Positions 44,901 through 53,670 of a DNA stretch of 56,288 nucleotides are shown one piece after another; within the stretch, counting starts at the first letter, position 1; every line of letters begins with the position of its first letter. Under the pieces are notes generated by a model that was given only the letters and a program-made list of their open reading frames with translations, searched no databases and was not told the DNA's origin. Origin of the DNA: Paracoccus sp. PAMC 22219 (GTDB taxonomy: Bacteria; Pseudomonadota; Alphaproteobacteria; Rhodobacterales; Rhodobacteraceae); assembly GCF_000787695.1 (NCBI RefSeq), contig NZ_BBPH01000020.1, forward strand, positions 1 through 56,288, in the 5' to 3' direction. The translations under genes and the position numbers were made by a program.

Positions 44901-45716
44901 TCACTCCAACAAGCCGGGAATTGATTGCTGCGTGCTCTTAGGCGAAAGGGCAGGGGCTCCATGAAGCTCAGCATATGCTAGTTTCTGTGCCTCAGGGCTC
45001 TTGACGGCCCATGCGATCTTGATTGCGCCAACTTTGCGGCCAACCTTTACTGGTTCGAACGCTGCATGGAATTCTGCCAACCGATTCACCTCTTCAAAAG
45101 CTGGCCGGATCGCGAATTTCAGCAAGTTGGAATAGGTTCCTAGCTTTCCCGCTTCGACACCCAACATTGAGCGAAACTGGTCGATTTCGAAGGTCTCGGA
45201 TCGGACGTACGAAAGACGTGCGCGCTTGGCGACGATCTCATAAAGGGCCAAGGCATACTTGCTGGACACCGCATGGATCACGTCAAGCTGCAGCTTGGCG
45301 AAGATCTGGCTGTCGCGCAGTAGCTCAACCAGAACCGGGTCAAACTCGTAAGTGAGATAGCCACGGTCGTTCTTGCGATCTGCGATGGTGGTGCGGCCTA
45401 GAAGGGGTACCAGCTCGACCCTGTCAGGGGAGCGAATAGTAACGATGGTCCGCATGAGGGACTTGATCGCTTGCGCCAGGCGCTCGTTGCCTGCGTGCGA
45501 GAACTTGAGTGCAGTCAGGGGAATGGTAAATCGCTGATGGGGAATCGCCATGTCCGGACCATGAGCATTATGAAGCAACAGGTTGAAAGCACGGCGGGCA
45601 TTCAGCGTCAGCTTCTCGGCACCATCGACCTCTACCAGTTCGGCAGGCTTGAGCATCTCGCCACCGAAGGGCCGTAAAGCAAGCGTTGAAACCGTAGTTT
45701 TCGGGTCGTTTTCCAT
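44901..45716 (-). CDS. repA: plasmid replication initiator, Rep_3 family
   Basis: The 271-residue protein shows the two-winged-helix organisation of iteron-plasmid initiators: LTLNARRAFNLLLHNA, FTIPLTALKFSHAGNERLAQ, YLTYEFDPVLVELLRD, VSSKYALALYEIVAKRARLS (a conserved Rep_3 signature), ETFEIDQFRSMLGVEAGKLG and a C-terminal tail QQSIPGLLE resembling the beta-clamp-binding motif. Known role: it binds origin iterons, melts the adjacent A+T-rich DNA and recruits DnaB. The ATG is at 45716. An iteron-like copy lies within codons 3-8 of its own gene, so binding there could also block its synthesis. The parA operon follows on the same strand after 280 bases. Confidence 0.88.
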   Translation of the reverse strand: MENDPKTTVSTLALRPFGGEMLKPAELVEVDGAEKLTLNARRAFNLLLHNAHGPDMAIPHQRFTIPLTALKFSHAGNERLAQAIKSLMRTIVTIRSPDRVELVPLLGRTTIADRKNDRGYLTYEFDPVLVELLRDSQIFAKLQLDVIHAVSSKYALALYEIVAKRARLSYVRSETFEIDQFRSMLGVEAGKLGTYSNLLKFAIRPAFEEVNRLAEFHAAFEPVKVGRKVGAIKIAWAVKSPEAQKLAYAELHGAPALSPKSTQQSIPGLLE

Positions 45717-45972
45717 GTCAAACCGTAGCTGCGCGTCATGTCTTTAACTACGGCTGAACCTTGCGGGTCAAATGAAAGCGATAAAGCCGTAGTTTTCGGG
45801 TCGCTTGACAAGGCAGGGGGCTTAAAACGCCAACTCTGGCGCAGAACGACCCGATTTCTACGGCTTTACGACCCGATTTCTACGGGTTCGAGCATCTGAA
45901 CGACCCAATTTCTACGGGGCTTGCACCCAATAGCTACGGTTCAGTGATACATTTCTGTTTCTGTTCAAAGCT
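45692..45972. repeat. iteron array / probable replication origin (oriV)
   Basis: The 18-mer ACGACCCGATTTCTACGG occurs at 45846-45863 and 45868-45885, with one mismatch at 45900-45917 and a degenerate copy at 45922-45939. The spacings are 22, 32 and 22 bp, so two copies are two helical turns apart. Inverted copies (with TTTTC/GAAAA variation) are at 45787-45804 and, inside rep, 45692-45709. A short CCGTAG/CTACGG inverted pair is at 45723-45753. An A+T- and purine-rich stretch follows at 45945-46015. This is the structure of an iteron-controlled origin next to rep. Confidence 0.8.
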
Positions 45973-46117
45973 CTAAATGCCAATGAAGAAGAAGAAAGAG
46001 AAGAAAAGAAGGTTGCTGAAATAGGGGACGCATGACATGTCCCCCATACGCAAAAGACCACCCTTGGTTATGCGGAGAGGACCGATAATGATAGATGCTA
46101 GTGAGGAGGGCAAGAAA

Positions 46118-46315
46118 TTACATGCGGGCGTCTGGCCAGCCATAAGGCTTGTAATCCCACTCGTCCGACGCTCGCGCACGAACCTCCTCCAGCGCCACTG
46201 CCATTGAATCTGACAAGCCATTCTCCAACGGTATGGTGATGATCAACCACGCCCACTGGGGGCGGCTGAGACGGCTCCTCTGATGGTCATCACGCACAAT
46301 GCGCCCGACAACCAT
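46118..46315 (-). CDS. possible small hypothetical protein
   Basis: The 65-residue frame reads MVVGRIVRDDHQRSRLSRPQ, then WAWLIITIPLENGLSDSMAV followed by ALEEVRARASDEWDY. The pattern (Trp-rich strand, then an A-L-E-E-A-K/R-A helix ending with a Trp) resembles small proteins often found near plasmid and IS genes in this group, but I cannot name a family. It could equally be a fragment. Confidence 0.35.
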   Translation of the reverse strand: MVVGRIVRDDHQRSRLSRPQWAWLIITIPLENGLSDSMAVALEEVRARASDEWDYKPYGWPDARM

Positions 46316-46769
46316 CCTATCCCAGAGAACGACCCAATCGTTGGCATCCGGTGATCTTGCGGGTCCAGTGTCTGGTCATGGCGCATCGCACTTCTTCTGA
46401 TCTACTGAAATGAAAGAGGAACATTATGCGAGAAGAGTGATGGGTAAGCTGGCTAATCTAACTACAGCTGCAAGCACTCGCGAATTTACAAGAGAACTTT
46501 GGTCAGCTCCCCCTTGTCGAAGCAAGAATTGAACTTACTGGTGGTAACGACCTCAAGTGGTAGATGGCATTCGACACCGATCTTCCGCAATATGCGTCCT
46601 CGCAGCATAGCCCTCCAAGCCAATGCCGACGAACTTCCTCCTGATTGACCGCTTCAGCTGCCGCAGCTAGCCTGACCCAAGGCGCGGAGGAGGCGTCTGG
46701 CTGCGGCGCTCATCGCCGCGGCTACGCAATTCGGGGCGGATGCACGGCACCGAACGGGGAGGAAACCGC
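46316..46769. other. gap between origin region and serine hydrolase
   Basis: I see no supported gene. GGGGAGG at 46757-46763 is a strong ribosome binding site for the ATG at 46770. Confidence 0.3.
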
Positions 46770-48094
46770 ATGAAGCTGATGATGGGTCTGGCAATCTGGA
46801 GTGCTGCCGCACTTTCGGCTGCAGGAGCGTGGGCACAAGCTCTTCCAACCGCCGAGCCGGACACGGTAGGCATGTCTTCCGAGCGTCTCGACCGCATCGG
46901 CACAGCGTTCGATGCCGAAGTTGACCGCGGCGAACTGCCGGGTGCGGTGATCATGGTCGCCCGCGACGGACAGCTTGTCTACACGGCAGCGGTCGGCGAA
47001 CTCGCACCTGAGGCCGATACAGCAATGGTCGATGACGCGATCTTCCGGATCTACTCGATGACCAAACCGCTGACGTCCGTCGCTGCCCTGATCCTCATGG
47101 AGGAAGGCAAGCTGCAGCTTGCAGATCCGGTGCACAAGTTCCTGCCCGAGTTCGAAGGCTGGAGGTCAGTACCGGCGACGATGCGGGGCAGGGGGCCGAG
47201 CCCACCGACCGCCCGATGACGGTTCAGGACCTGCTGCGCCACACATCAGGCCTCGCTTACGGCGAGCTGACCCAGAACGAGGCGGTCAAGGCTGCCTATG
47301 CCGAAGCGGGTGCCTTTAATCCCGATGGCATGGCCTTCGACGCTCGCGCACTCTCCGGCGACGAACAGGTGGCGGGCCTGGGCCGTGCGCCCCTCGCACG
47401 ACAGCCCGGGACCCAGTGGGAGTACAGCCTTTCAACGGACGTGCTGGGCCGGGTCGTCGAAAAGGTCTCTGGCCAGCGACTTGGCGATTTCCTTGAAGAG
47501 CGTGTCTTCGGCCCCCTCCAGATGCAGGACAGCGGCTTCCACGTGCCCGAGAACGCCGCGACGCGGCTTGCCGAACCCTTCGCCACCGATCCGGGAAGCC
47601 AAGAGCCCTTGCCGATGATCGACGTGAGCCAGCGGCCCGCCAATGACTCCGGTGGCGCAGGAGCCGTCTCTTCTGCCGGCGACTACCTTCGCTTTGCACA
47701 GATGCTCGCCAATGACGGCGAACTTGACGGCGTGCGGATCCTGAGCCCCACCACGGTACGGCTCATGGCCTCAGACCACCTCGGCGAGATCGATCCGGGC
47801 GCAGGTCCGGGCCAGCTTCTTATGGGATCGCCCGGCTACACGTTCGGCCTTGGCGTCATGGTGCGCGAAGACGACGGCATCGCCAGCGTCCCCGGCGCGG
47901 AAGGCCAGTTCATGTGGGCAGGCTATGGGGGAACCTATTTCTGGGTCGACCCGGAATACGATCTCGTGGCGGTGTTGATGTCCCAACGCGCCGGTCCGAG
48001 CCGGGCGTATTACCGCCGTCACGTGATGCAGCTGGTCTATCAGGCGATCACGGACGAGGTACAAAGTGAAGCTCAGGAGGCGGCCCTCCAGTAG
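46770..48094 (+). CDS. secreted beta-lactamase-like serine hydrolase (class C/esterase family), one frameshift
   Basis: A signal peptide (MKLMMGLAIWSAAALSAAGA) precedes the beta-lactamase fold: DTVGMSSERLDRIGTAFDAE, then the catalytic S-x-x-K in YSMTKPLTSVAALILMEE. The Tyr motif is in WEYSLSTDVLGRVVEKVSGQ and the C-terminal WAGYGGTYFWVDPEYDLVAV is typical of EstB/class C-like hydrolases. The frame breaks near 47160-47162. Adding one base gives FEGLEVSTGDDAGQGAEP and continues through RPMTVQDLLRHTSGL to 48094, about 442 residues. Likely periplasmic, it hydrolyses esters or beta-lactam-like amides; the substrate is unknown. It has no operon partners. Confidence 0.8.
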
Positions 48095-48784
48095 AGTATA
48101 CATCACGCTGACCTCAGCAGCTAAAGCAACAGATCATTGCTGAGGTCGGGCACTTGAAGCGGCGCGTCATGATGGATAAATGGCTTGCGGGTTGCCTTTG
48201 TCATAGCCTACCAGATGAGCCGGAAGCGGTACGGCTTCTAGTCTAAGCATATTTCAACGCTTTAGCGGCGACGGCCTTCCATCCGGCCCGATGCCAGAGG
48301 CCGCTCTTCACTCTGTTCCCTAAGGCCTGACCCCCACGACTTTTCCCATCCTTGGCCCTCATAGCGGAACTCCATACAGTCGTCCTCGCGCTAGTGCAGA
48401 ACCAGCTTGTGGCCGTCACGGAAACCTAGATCGGTGTCGAATGCATCAGGTCCATTCAGATCTTGGAGCACGCGATCAACGAGGAGCTCATGGTCGAGGG
48501 AGGGGGGCATGAGTGAGCCAACTACAAGCAGCTCCCGTTCAGAACGCCACAGCTCCCAACGTAATTAGCCGAGCGGCTCATCACCGGTACAGGTGCAGAA
48601 TATGGCGCGCAGGCTTGGCTGACACATGTTTCTTCTCCTCAGACTGCTGTCTGCGTTGCTCCGCAACTGGAACGGTTATGACTATGAGATTTCAATTGCT
48701 CTGCCTCCCAGCAGGCGGTGGGAGCCTTGAGAATGACGTCACCTTTTGACAATCGGGGATGGCAAAATTAGTATGCCATACTGA
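48095..48784. other. gap with possible degraded coding remnant
   Basis: No intact gene is seen. On the minus strand, 48495-48391 reads HELLVDRVLQDLNGPDAFDT then DLGFRDGHKLVLH and a TAG, followed in frame by REDDCMEFRYEGQGWEKSW. It looks like a decayed small gene that I cannot name. Confidence 0.3.
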
Positions 48785-49252
48785 TCAGGAGTATTTTGCC
48801 TGTAATACAAGGAGCATCTCTGTCATGCTCAAACTGCTCCCCAAAGGTGTTCCTGCCGTGACCGGGGAAATATGATTTACTTTCCGCATCTTCGGCGCTG
48901 GCTCTGGTTTGTTCTCGAGCAAGGAATGAATCCATTCGCAGTGCGGCCTTTGCACCTCTGGCAGAAGCGGCCAGATCCTCTCAATTAGTGACAGCCACTC
49001 CCGTGTCGTAGTGACGTTTGCCCTCAGGAGGCTCGCTTTATCCAGGTTGCTCAACTTCTCGTAAGCCAACCTGTCGCGTTTGGCCCCAGCTACCTCCCTC
49101 TCTCGCCTTACCTGGTCGTCCTTCCTTTTTTGGTGGGCGGCTGCGGCTCTCTTCATCGCGGCTGCAATTTCAGGAGTCATGGCCTGCGGCATGCCGCTGC
49201 CTTCCTTTACATTCCAACCGACCGGACTTCGATGGATGACCGTACCGCCCAT
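48785..49252 (-). CDS. hypothetical protein, 5' flank replaced by an IS
   Basis: The 155-residue product is not recognised. ATG 49252 (MGGTVIHRSPVGWNV) is chosen because AAGGAG lies just upstream. The middle is a charged helix (AAAMKRAAAAHQKRKDDQVR and REREVAGAKRDRLAYEKLSN), then a Trp/Leu-rich compact part (TTREWLSLIERIWPLLPEVQ) and a variable tail. It is probably a cytosolic small plasmid protein. The left end of an IS481-type element begins at about 49271, only 19 bases before the start, so its native promoter has been cut off. Confidence 0.5.
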   Translation of the reverse strand: MGGTVIHRSPVGWNVKEGSGMPQAMTPEIAAAMKRAAAAHQKRKDDQVRREREVAGAKRDRLAYEKLSNLDKASLLRANVTTTREWLSLIERIWPLLPEVQRPHCEWIHSLLENKPEPAPKMRKVNHISPVTAGTPLGSSLSMTEMLLVLQAKYS

Positions 49253-49270
49253 TCTTGGTTGCTCCTTATG

Positions 49271-50330
49271 TGTTCCATCCCGGATGATCACATAGACCCT
49301 CGCCGGACCGCGTTCTTCGTGGCAAGATCGATCCTGGCCGAGTTTCGGGACGGGAGGCGAGGATGCTGATCTCTCTTCACAAGCAGGCAGCAACGACACC
49401 GAAAATACGAGCTGCGATCCAGGCAAGCACTGAGCCGGCCTGGAGGGTGGCGGAGCGCTACGGCATCTCCATGCAGACCGTCTGGAAGTGGCGGAGCCGG
49501 GACAGCGTGCATGACCGAAGCCACACGCCGCACAGGCTTCAGTCGACGCTCACGCCCGCGCAAGAAGCTGTGGCAGTGGCACTGCGCAAGTCGCTGCTGT
49601 TACCGCTGGATGACCTGCTATCGGTGGTGCGGGAGTTCCTGAACCCGCATGTTTCGCGTTCCGGGCTGGACCGCTGCCTGCGCCGGCATGGCGTGGGCAA
49701 CCTGCGCGCCTTGAAGCCTGCTCTGCCACGGCCTGCACACGGGGCCTTCAAGACCTACGAGCCGGGCTACTTGCATGTCGACGTGAAATACCTGCCGCAG
49801 ATGGCCGACGAGAGCCGCCGCCGGTATCTGTTCGTGGCCATCGACCGCGCCACGCGATGGGTCTTCGTGCGCATTTACCCAGCCAAGACTGCTGCCAACG
49901 CCCGCCGTTTTCTGCGCGATCTGGAACGCGCCGCGCCGATGACGATCACCCGTGTGCTCACCGACAACGGCAAGGAGTTCACCGATCGTCTGTTCGGACT
50001 TCGCCGGCGGGGGCCCACCGGCAACCACGATTTCGACCGCCTCTGCGCCGACCTCGGTATCGAGCATCGCCTGGCCCCGCCGATGCACCCGCAAACCAAT
50101 GGTATGGTCGAACGCTTCAATGGCCGGATCGAGGACGTCCTGCAGAGCCACCGCTTCCGCAGCGGCGAGGATCTCGAACAGACCATCCTGCGCTACGTCC
50201 GGCTCTACAACGGTCAGCTCCCGCAATCAGTGCTGAAGGGCCGAACGCCCGTCGATGCGCTCAAGGACTGGCAAAAACAAAGGCCGCACCTGTTCAGGAA
50301 GAGGCCGTATAATCACCTGGGATGTGACAC
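49271..50330 (+). mobile_element. IS481-family insertion sequence (about 1.06 kb)
   Basis: The left end TGTTCCATCCCGGATGATCA (49271 on) and the reverse complement of the right end, GTGTCACATCCCAGGTGATT (50330 back), form imperfect inverted repeats sharing CATCCC-G-TGAT. The transposase gene lies between them. A target duplication was not resolved by eye. Confidence 0.65.
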
Positions 50331-50472
50331 TTATGTACGCCAAGGGTGTCATGACTCTCTCGGGGACATAATGCAGGCGCTTTTTTGGTACGGCCACTAC
50401 ATAGAAGAAGCAATGTTAATGGATGGCGCCGCAGGCTCCAGCCATGCTGAATGTTGTGGCCAACTGCATTAG
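49363..50472 (+). CDS. IS481-family transposase (C-terminally run-on)
   Basis: The N-terminal helix-turn-helix is PAWRVAERYGISMQTVWKWR. The rve integrase core has all three acidic residues: D in LHVDVKYLPQ, D in VLTDNGKEFTD, E in NGMVERFNGRIE. The usual C-terminal KRPHLFRKRPYN is present. Normal members stop a few residues later, inside the right inverted repeat. Here the frame runs on past the IS end (about 50330) for some 45 residues to 50472, as if the native stop had been lost. The core appears complete, so activity is possible. The start could be ATG 49363. Confidence 0.85.
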   Translation: MLISLHKQAATTPKIRAAIQASTEPAWRVAERYGISMQTVWKWRSRDSVHDRSHTPHRLQSTLTPAQEAVAVALRKSLLLPLDDLLSVVREFLNPHVSRSGLDRCLRRHGVGNLRALKPALPRPAHGAFKTYEPGYLHVDVKYLPQMADESRRRYLFVAIDRATRWVFVRIYPAKTAANARRFLRDLERAAPMTITRVLTDNGKEFTDRLFGLRRRGPTGNHDFDRLCADLGIEHRLAPPMHPQTNGMVERFNGRIEDVLQSHRFRSGEDLEQTILRYVRLYNGQLPQSVLKGRTPVDALKDWQKQRPHLFRKRPYNHLGCDTYVRQGCHDSLGDIMQALFWYGHYIEEAMLMDGAAGSSHAECCGQLH

Positions 50473-50757
50473 AGTCTTTGAACTTATCCGGTGGAATGCG
50501 ATGGCTTGAAGCCAAGCATGGGGGAGGCCGGTCTCGCCGGCCGCAGCACTAAGTCCCCTTCTTCCAAAATCTTTTGCGTTCTTTTGCCTCGAGGCCGACC
50601 CTAAAGCGGCCCTTCCAGCATCGCGCAGGAGGTCCCAGTCATTTACCATTTCCTTTAGTTGTAATGGATAGGATTTCTTAACTCCATTACACAGGGACCT
50701 AGAACCGTCGATGTCGCTCGTCCACCAGAAGGTGTTCCCCAAATATTTAGCGTTCAT
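50416..50757 (-). CDS. possible hypothetical protein beside the RTX gene
   Basis: The 113-codon frame from ATG 50757 (GGAAG six bases upstream) begins MNAKYLGNTFWWTSDIDGSR and ends MQLATTFSMAGACGAIH. The first half reads as plausible protein; the second half is Ala/Arg-rich and may be wrong-frame. No family is recognised. It is divergent from the RTX gene. Confidence 0.3.
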   Translation of the reverse strand: MNAKYLGNTFWWTSDIDGSRSLCNGVKKSYPLQLKEMVNDWDLLRDAGRAALGSASRQKNAKDFGRRGLSAAAGETGLPHAWLQAIAFHRISSKTLMQLATTFSMAGACGAIH

Positions 50758-50829
50758 TGTTGCTTCCCGTTCCGCACCTTCTAGGGGACGCCAAAGCACC
50801 TGAATGACCGCCCTTCGTAGGAGGCACAT

Positions 50830-52089
50830 GTGGCCGATCTAAAAGCGAACTACGCTCTTGATATGCTCAGTACCGACGTGTGGTACGGCTACGTAACTGT
50901 CGCAAATTCAACGACGATCCGCGTTGAGAACGGCGGCTTGGCGGGCACCTATCGAGGCTCTTTCTGGTATGACAACTACGGCAACCCTCAAGGCCGACTT
51001 GATGGCTATGACGTGAGTTATTACGGAACGACCTGGGTGAGCGCGACGAGGATCAATCGTGACGTTGCGACGTTTCAGAGCTTCATCGACCGGGACGATG
51101 CGTGGGGCGCGCAGGCCTACGTTTTCTCCGGAAGCGACAAGCTCACTGGTTCCTATGAGGACGACACACTTGTCGGATTTGCTGGAGACGACTTCCTATA
51201 TGGTGGAAATGGTTTCAACATCCTCTTTGGAGGAGATGGCAACGATACGTTCTTGAGTGGTGCTGACGATGCCTTTCTTGGCGACGCCGGGTCAGATCGT
51301 GTCATCTATGATGTTCGGACGAACGTGACTGTCAATCTTAACCTCACGAGCTTCCAGAGCACAGGGCATGGGCAAGACAGTTTCAAGGAGATCGAACACC
51401 TCACCTCGGGTTCTGGGAACGACAGGCTTACCGGCAACAGCGCAGCGAACTCGTTCTCTGCAGGCGGCGGTAACGACATGCTCAACGGCGGCAACGGGAA
51501 TGACAGCCTGTATGGCGAAGCGGGCAACGACACTCTGGAAGGGGGTTCGGGCAACGATCTGCTCAACGGTGGATTTGGTAACGATACGGTCCGGTTCACA
51601 GCCGGCACTGCTGTTTCAGTTAATCTCTCACAAGCAGCCGCTCAAAACACCGGCGCGGGGCTGGACACGATCCGCAATGTCGAGAACGCCTTGACCGGTG
51701 CTGGCAACGACCGGATCATTGGCAGTGCAGGAGCCAATTCCCTGACTGCAGGATCGGGCAATGACGTTCTGTCGGGATTGGCGGGCAATGATCGCCTCTT
51801 CGGCCAGACAGGGAACGATCGTCTGCAAGGTGGGGCAGGGAACGATATCCTGACCGGTGGGATCGGAGCAGACCGTTTCCTGTTCTCCAGGGGCGACGGC
51901 AATGACAGAATTACCGATTTTGCCAATGGCATTGACCGGATCGTCATCGACAGTGGCGCTGAGACCTTTGGCCATGTCAGAATTGCCGACCTGGGTGCTG
52001 ATGCACGGGTCTCCTTCGGCGACGTGACCATCACTCTGTCGAATTTCGATCATACCCAGCTTGGGGCTGAAGATTTTATCTTCACGTGA
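50830..52089 (+). CDS. RTX (hemolysin-type) calcium-binding secreted protein
   Basis: The start is GTG 50830 with AGGAGG five bases upstream. The first 110 residues are a non-repetitive domain (STDVWYGYVTVANSTTIRVE). Then come two blocks of G-G-x-G-x-D-x-L/F nonapeptides, e.g. GGNGNDSLYGEAGNDTLEGG and GLAGNDRLFGQTGNDRLQGG, about ten repeats in all. They are separated by VNLNLTSF and VNLSQAA-type segments that recur before each block. The C-terminus (DRIVIDSG to LGAEDFIFT) has the peptidase-M10-like serralysin C-terminal look used by type I secretion. Known role of the repeats: Ca2+-induced folding outside the cell. No secretion genes or catalytic domain are nearby, so it is probably an adhesin-like or surface protein. 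Confidence 0.88.
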   Translation: MADLKANYALDMLSTDVWYGYVTVANSTTIRVENGGLAGTYRGSFWYDNYGNPQGRLDGYDVSYYGTTWVSATRINRDVATFQSFIDRDDAWGAQAYVFSGSDKLTGSYEDDTLVGFAGDDFLYGGNGFNILFGGDGNDTFLSGADDAFLGDAGSDRVIYDVRTNVTVNLNLTSFQSTGHGQDSFKEIEHLTSGSGNDRLTGNSAANSFSAGGGNDMLNGGNGNDSLYGEAGNDTLEGGSGNDLLNGGFGNDTVRFTAGTAVSVNLSQAAAQNTGAGLDTIRNVENALTGAGNDRIIGSAGANSLTAGSGNDVLSGLAGNDRLFGQTGNDRLQGGAGNDILTGGIGADRFLFSRGDGNDRITDFANGIDRIVIDSGAETFGHVRIADLGADARVSFGDVTITLSNFDHTQLGAEDFIFT

Positions 52090-52574
52090 TGCGTGGGGCG
52101 GGGCGGAAAGACGCCCCGTCCCTAACTGGCCTGCCGGATGCGCTGCCGTGTTCCAAGATGTCATTCACTGCCTAGGTGGTTGAGTAGATCTAAACGAGCT
52201 GTGGCACCCCCGAGGCAGATCGCAGTCACTGACAGGAGCGCCCCTAGCCATTCGACAGACGATGAGAAGTGATTCCGCCGCCTTGGATGAGCTTGATGCG
52301 CAACTAAAAGGGAATGAGCGGTTCGAGGTCCCGGTGACCGCCATCACGCCCGCCGTACTTTAGGAGATCAATGCCCGCATTGAGATCACCGGCCGTGTGG
52401 GCAGGCTGCCCGAGCGCCTTAAGGAGATTGCGAGGTCCGAAAGACAGCCAGCTCTGCCTAGCGCTGATGCTCTCCCCGAGCCAGTTCAGGCACTAGAGCG
52501 TTTCTGCGCAAACCGGAGTCGTGGGATTCCCCAAAGGGCCTGTTTGTGATTCACCTTCTCTGGGAGGATGGATC
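52090..52574. other. gap with decayed coding remnant before IS630
   Basis: On the plus strand, about 52270-52500 reads LDELDAQLKGNERFEVPVTA, a TAG, then EINARIEITGRVGRLPERLK. This looks like the tail of a broken gene of unknown family. The left end of the IS630 element (AGCGTTTC at 52497-52504) follows. Confidence 0.35.
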
Positions 52575-53543
52575 ATGTCGGCACTGTTACCGAATGCGTT
52601 GCGTGCGCGGTTCAAGGCTTATCTCGAAGAAGGCTTGAGCGGGCGAGCCGCCGCCTCGCGGTTGAAGCTCTCGCCTGCGACGGGAACACGTTGGGCCCGG
52701 GCGATCTGGCAGCGAGGGGAGGCAGCGCCTGCGCCGCAAGGACGGCCACGCGGGGGCGGGAAGCTTGCGCCACATCAGGCCTTTCTCGAGGAGTTGGTCG
52801 CTCAGGGCCCGGACATCACGCTCTTCGAATTGCTTGATGCCCTGGCCATGGCCGAGGGGGTAAAGGTGCATCATTCCTCGATTGCAGCACTGCTCAAGCG
52901 GCTTGGTTTCAGCTATAAAAAAAATCGTTGGTCACCTCCGAACAGCACCGAGCCCGCATAAGACAAGCGCGCCGTGAGTGGCTGGAACGGCGCATGCCCC
53001 CATGCGGCGGCAGCCTGAACGGCTGGTGTTCATTGACGAAACCTCCGTGAAGACGAACCTGACCCGGCTGCGGGGGCGCGCCCGGCGCGGCCAGAGGCTT
53101 CGGATGGACGCGCCTTTCGGTGCCTGGGGCACGCAAACCTTCATCGCAGGCCTTGGGTTAGAGGGCTCATCGCGCCCTGGGTCATCAAAGGCGCGATGGA
53201 TGGTCCCGCCTTCGCGACTTATATTCGCGATGTTCTGGCTCCGGAGCTGACGCCAGGCACGGCCGTCATCCTCGACAACCTTGTCACTCATCGTAACGTC
53301 GAAGCCGCTGAGGCCATCCGGGCTGCGAAATGCTGGTTCCTTTATCTGCCGCCCTATTCGCCAGACCTGAATCCCATCGAGCAGGCATTCTCGAAGCTGA
53401 CGGCGCAACTCCGCAAGATCGGCGCACGGACCTTCGATGACCTGTTCAAAGCCCTCGGCAACATCTGCAACATGTTCTCAACCCAGGAGTGCTGGAATTA
53501 CTTACACGCCGCAGGGTATGTATCAGGTTAAAGCCGAAACGCT
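52497..53543 (+). mobile_element. IS630-family insertion sequence
   Basis: AGCGTTTC at 52497-52504 and GAAACGCT at 53536-53543 are inverted ends bracketing an IS630 transposase gene. The size (about 1.05 kb) is right for the family. Exact ends are approximate. Confidence 0.6.
52575..53531 (+). CDS. IS630-family transposase with three single-base gaps
   Basis: The helix-turn-helix segment MSALLPNALRARFKAYLEEG starts at ATG 52575 (GGGAGGATGG upstream). The DDE core follows in other frames: VFIDETSVKTNLTRLRGRAR, AVILDNLVTHRNVEAAEAIR, SPDLNPIEQAFSKLTAQLRK. The three joins are each repaired by one base: an A8 run at about 52917-52924 (expected A9, giving SYKKKSLVTSEQHR), a C5 run at about 52992-52998 (MPPMRRQPERL) and near 53166-53170 (GLEGLIAPWVIKG). 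IS630 elements can use programmed slippage on A-runs, so the first could be real biology. The other two cannot be explained that way. Confidence 0.8.
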
Positions 53544-53670
53544 TTAAGCCTCGCAGATTACAGTAGCGCACTGCGGCGAGATCGACACATCGCTGCTTCA
53601 GCGACGGGCTTCCTTAACGACTTCGCAGCATGCCCGTCGTAAGCGTGAGGGATCAGATCTCTTCAATGGC

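Noticed and set aside
48513..48749. 78-codon open frame before the IS481-flanked gene
   Set aside because: Cys-rich irregular composition, no start signal; not supported as a gene.
51140..51900. Regular short repeats in the RTX gene considered as a DNA repeat array or CRISPR
   Set aside because: Periodicity is 27 nt in frame with G-G-x-G-x-D codons and no identical spacer-repeat structure; it is protein repeat coding.
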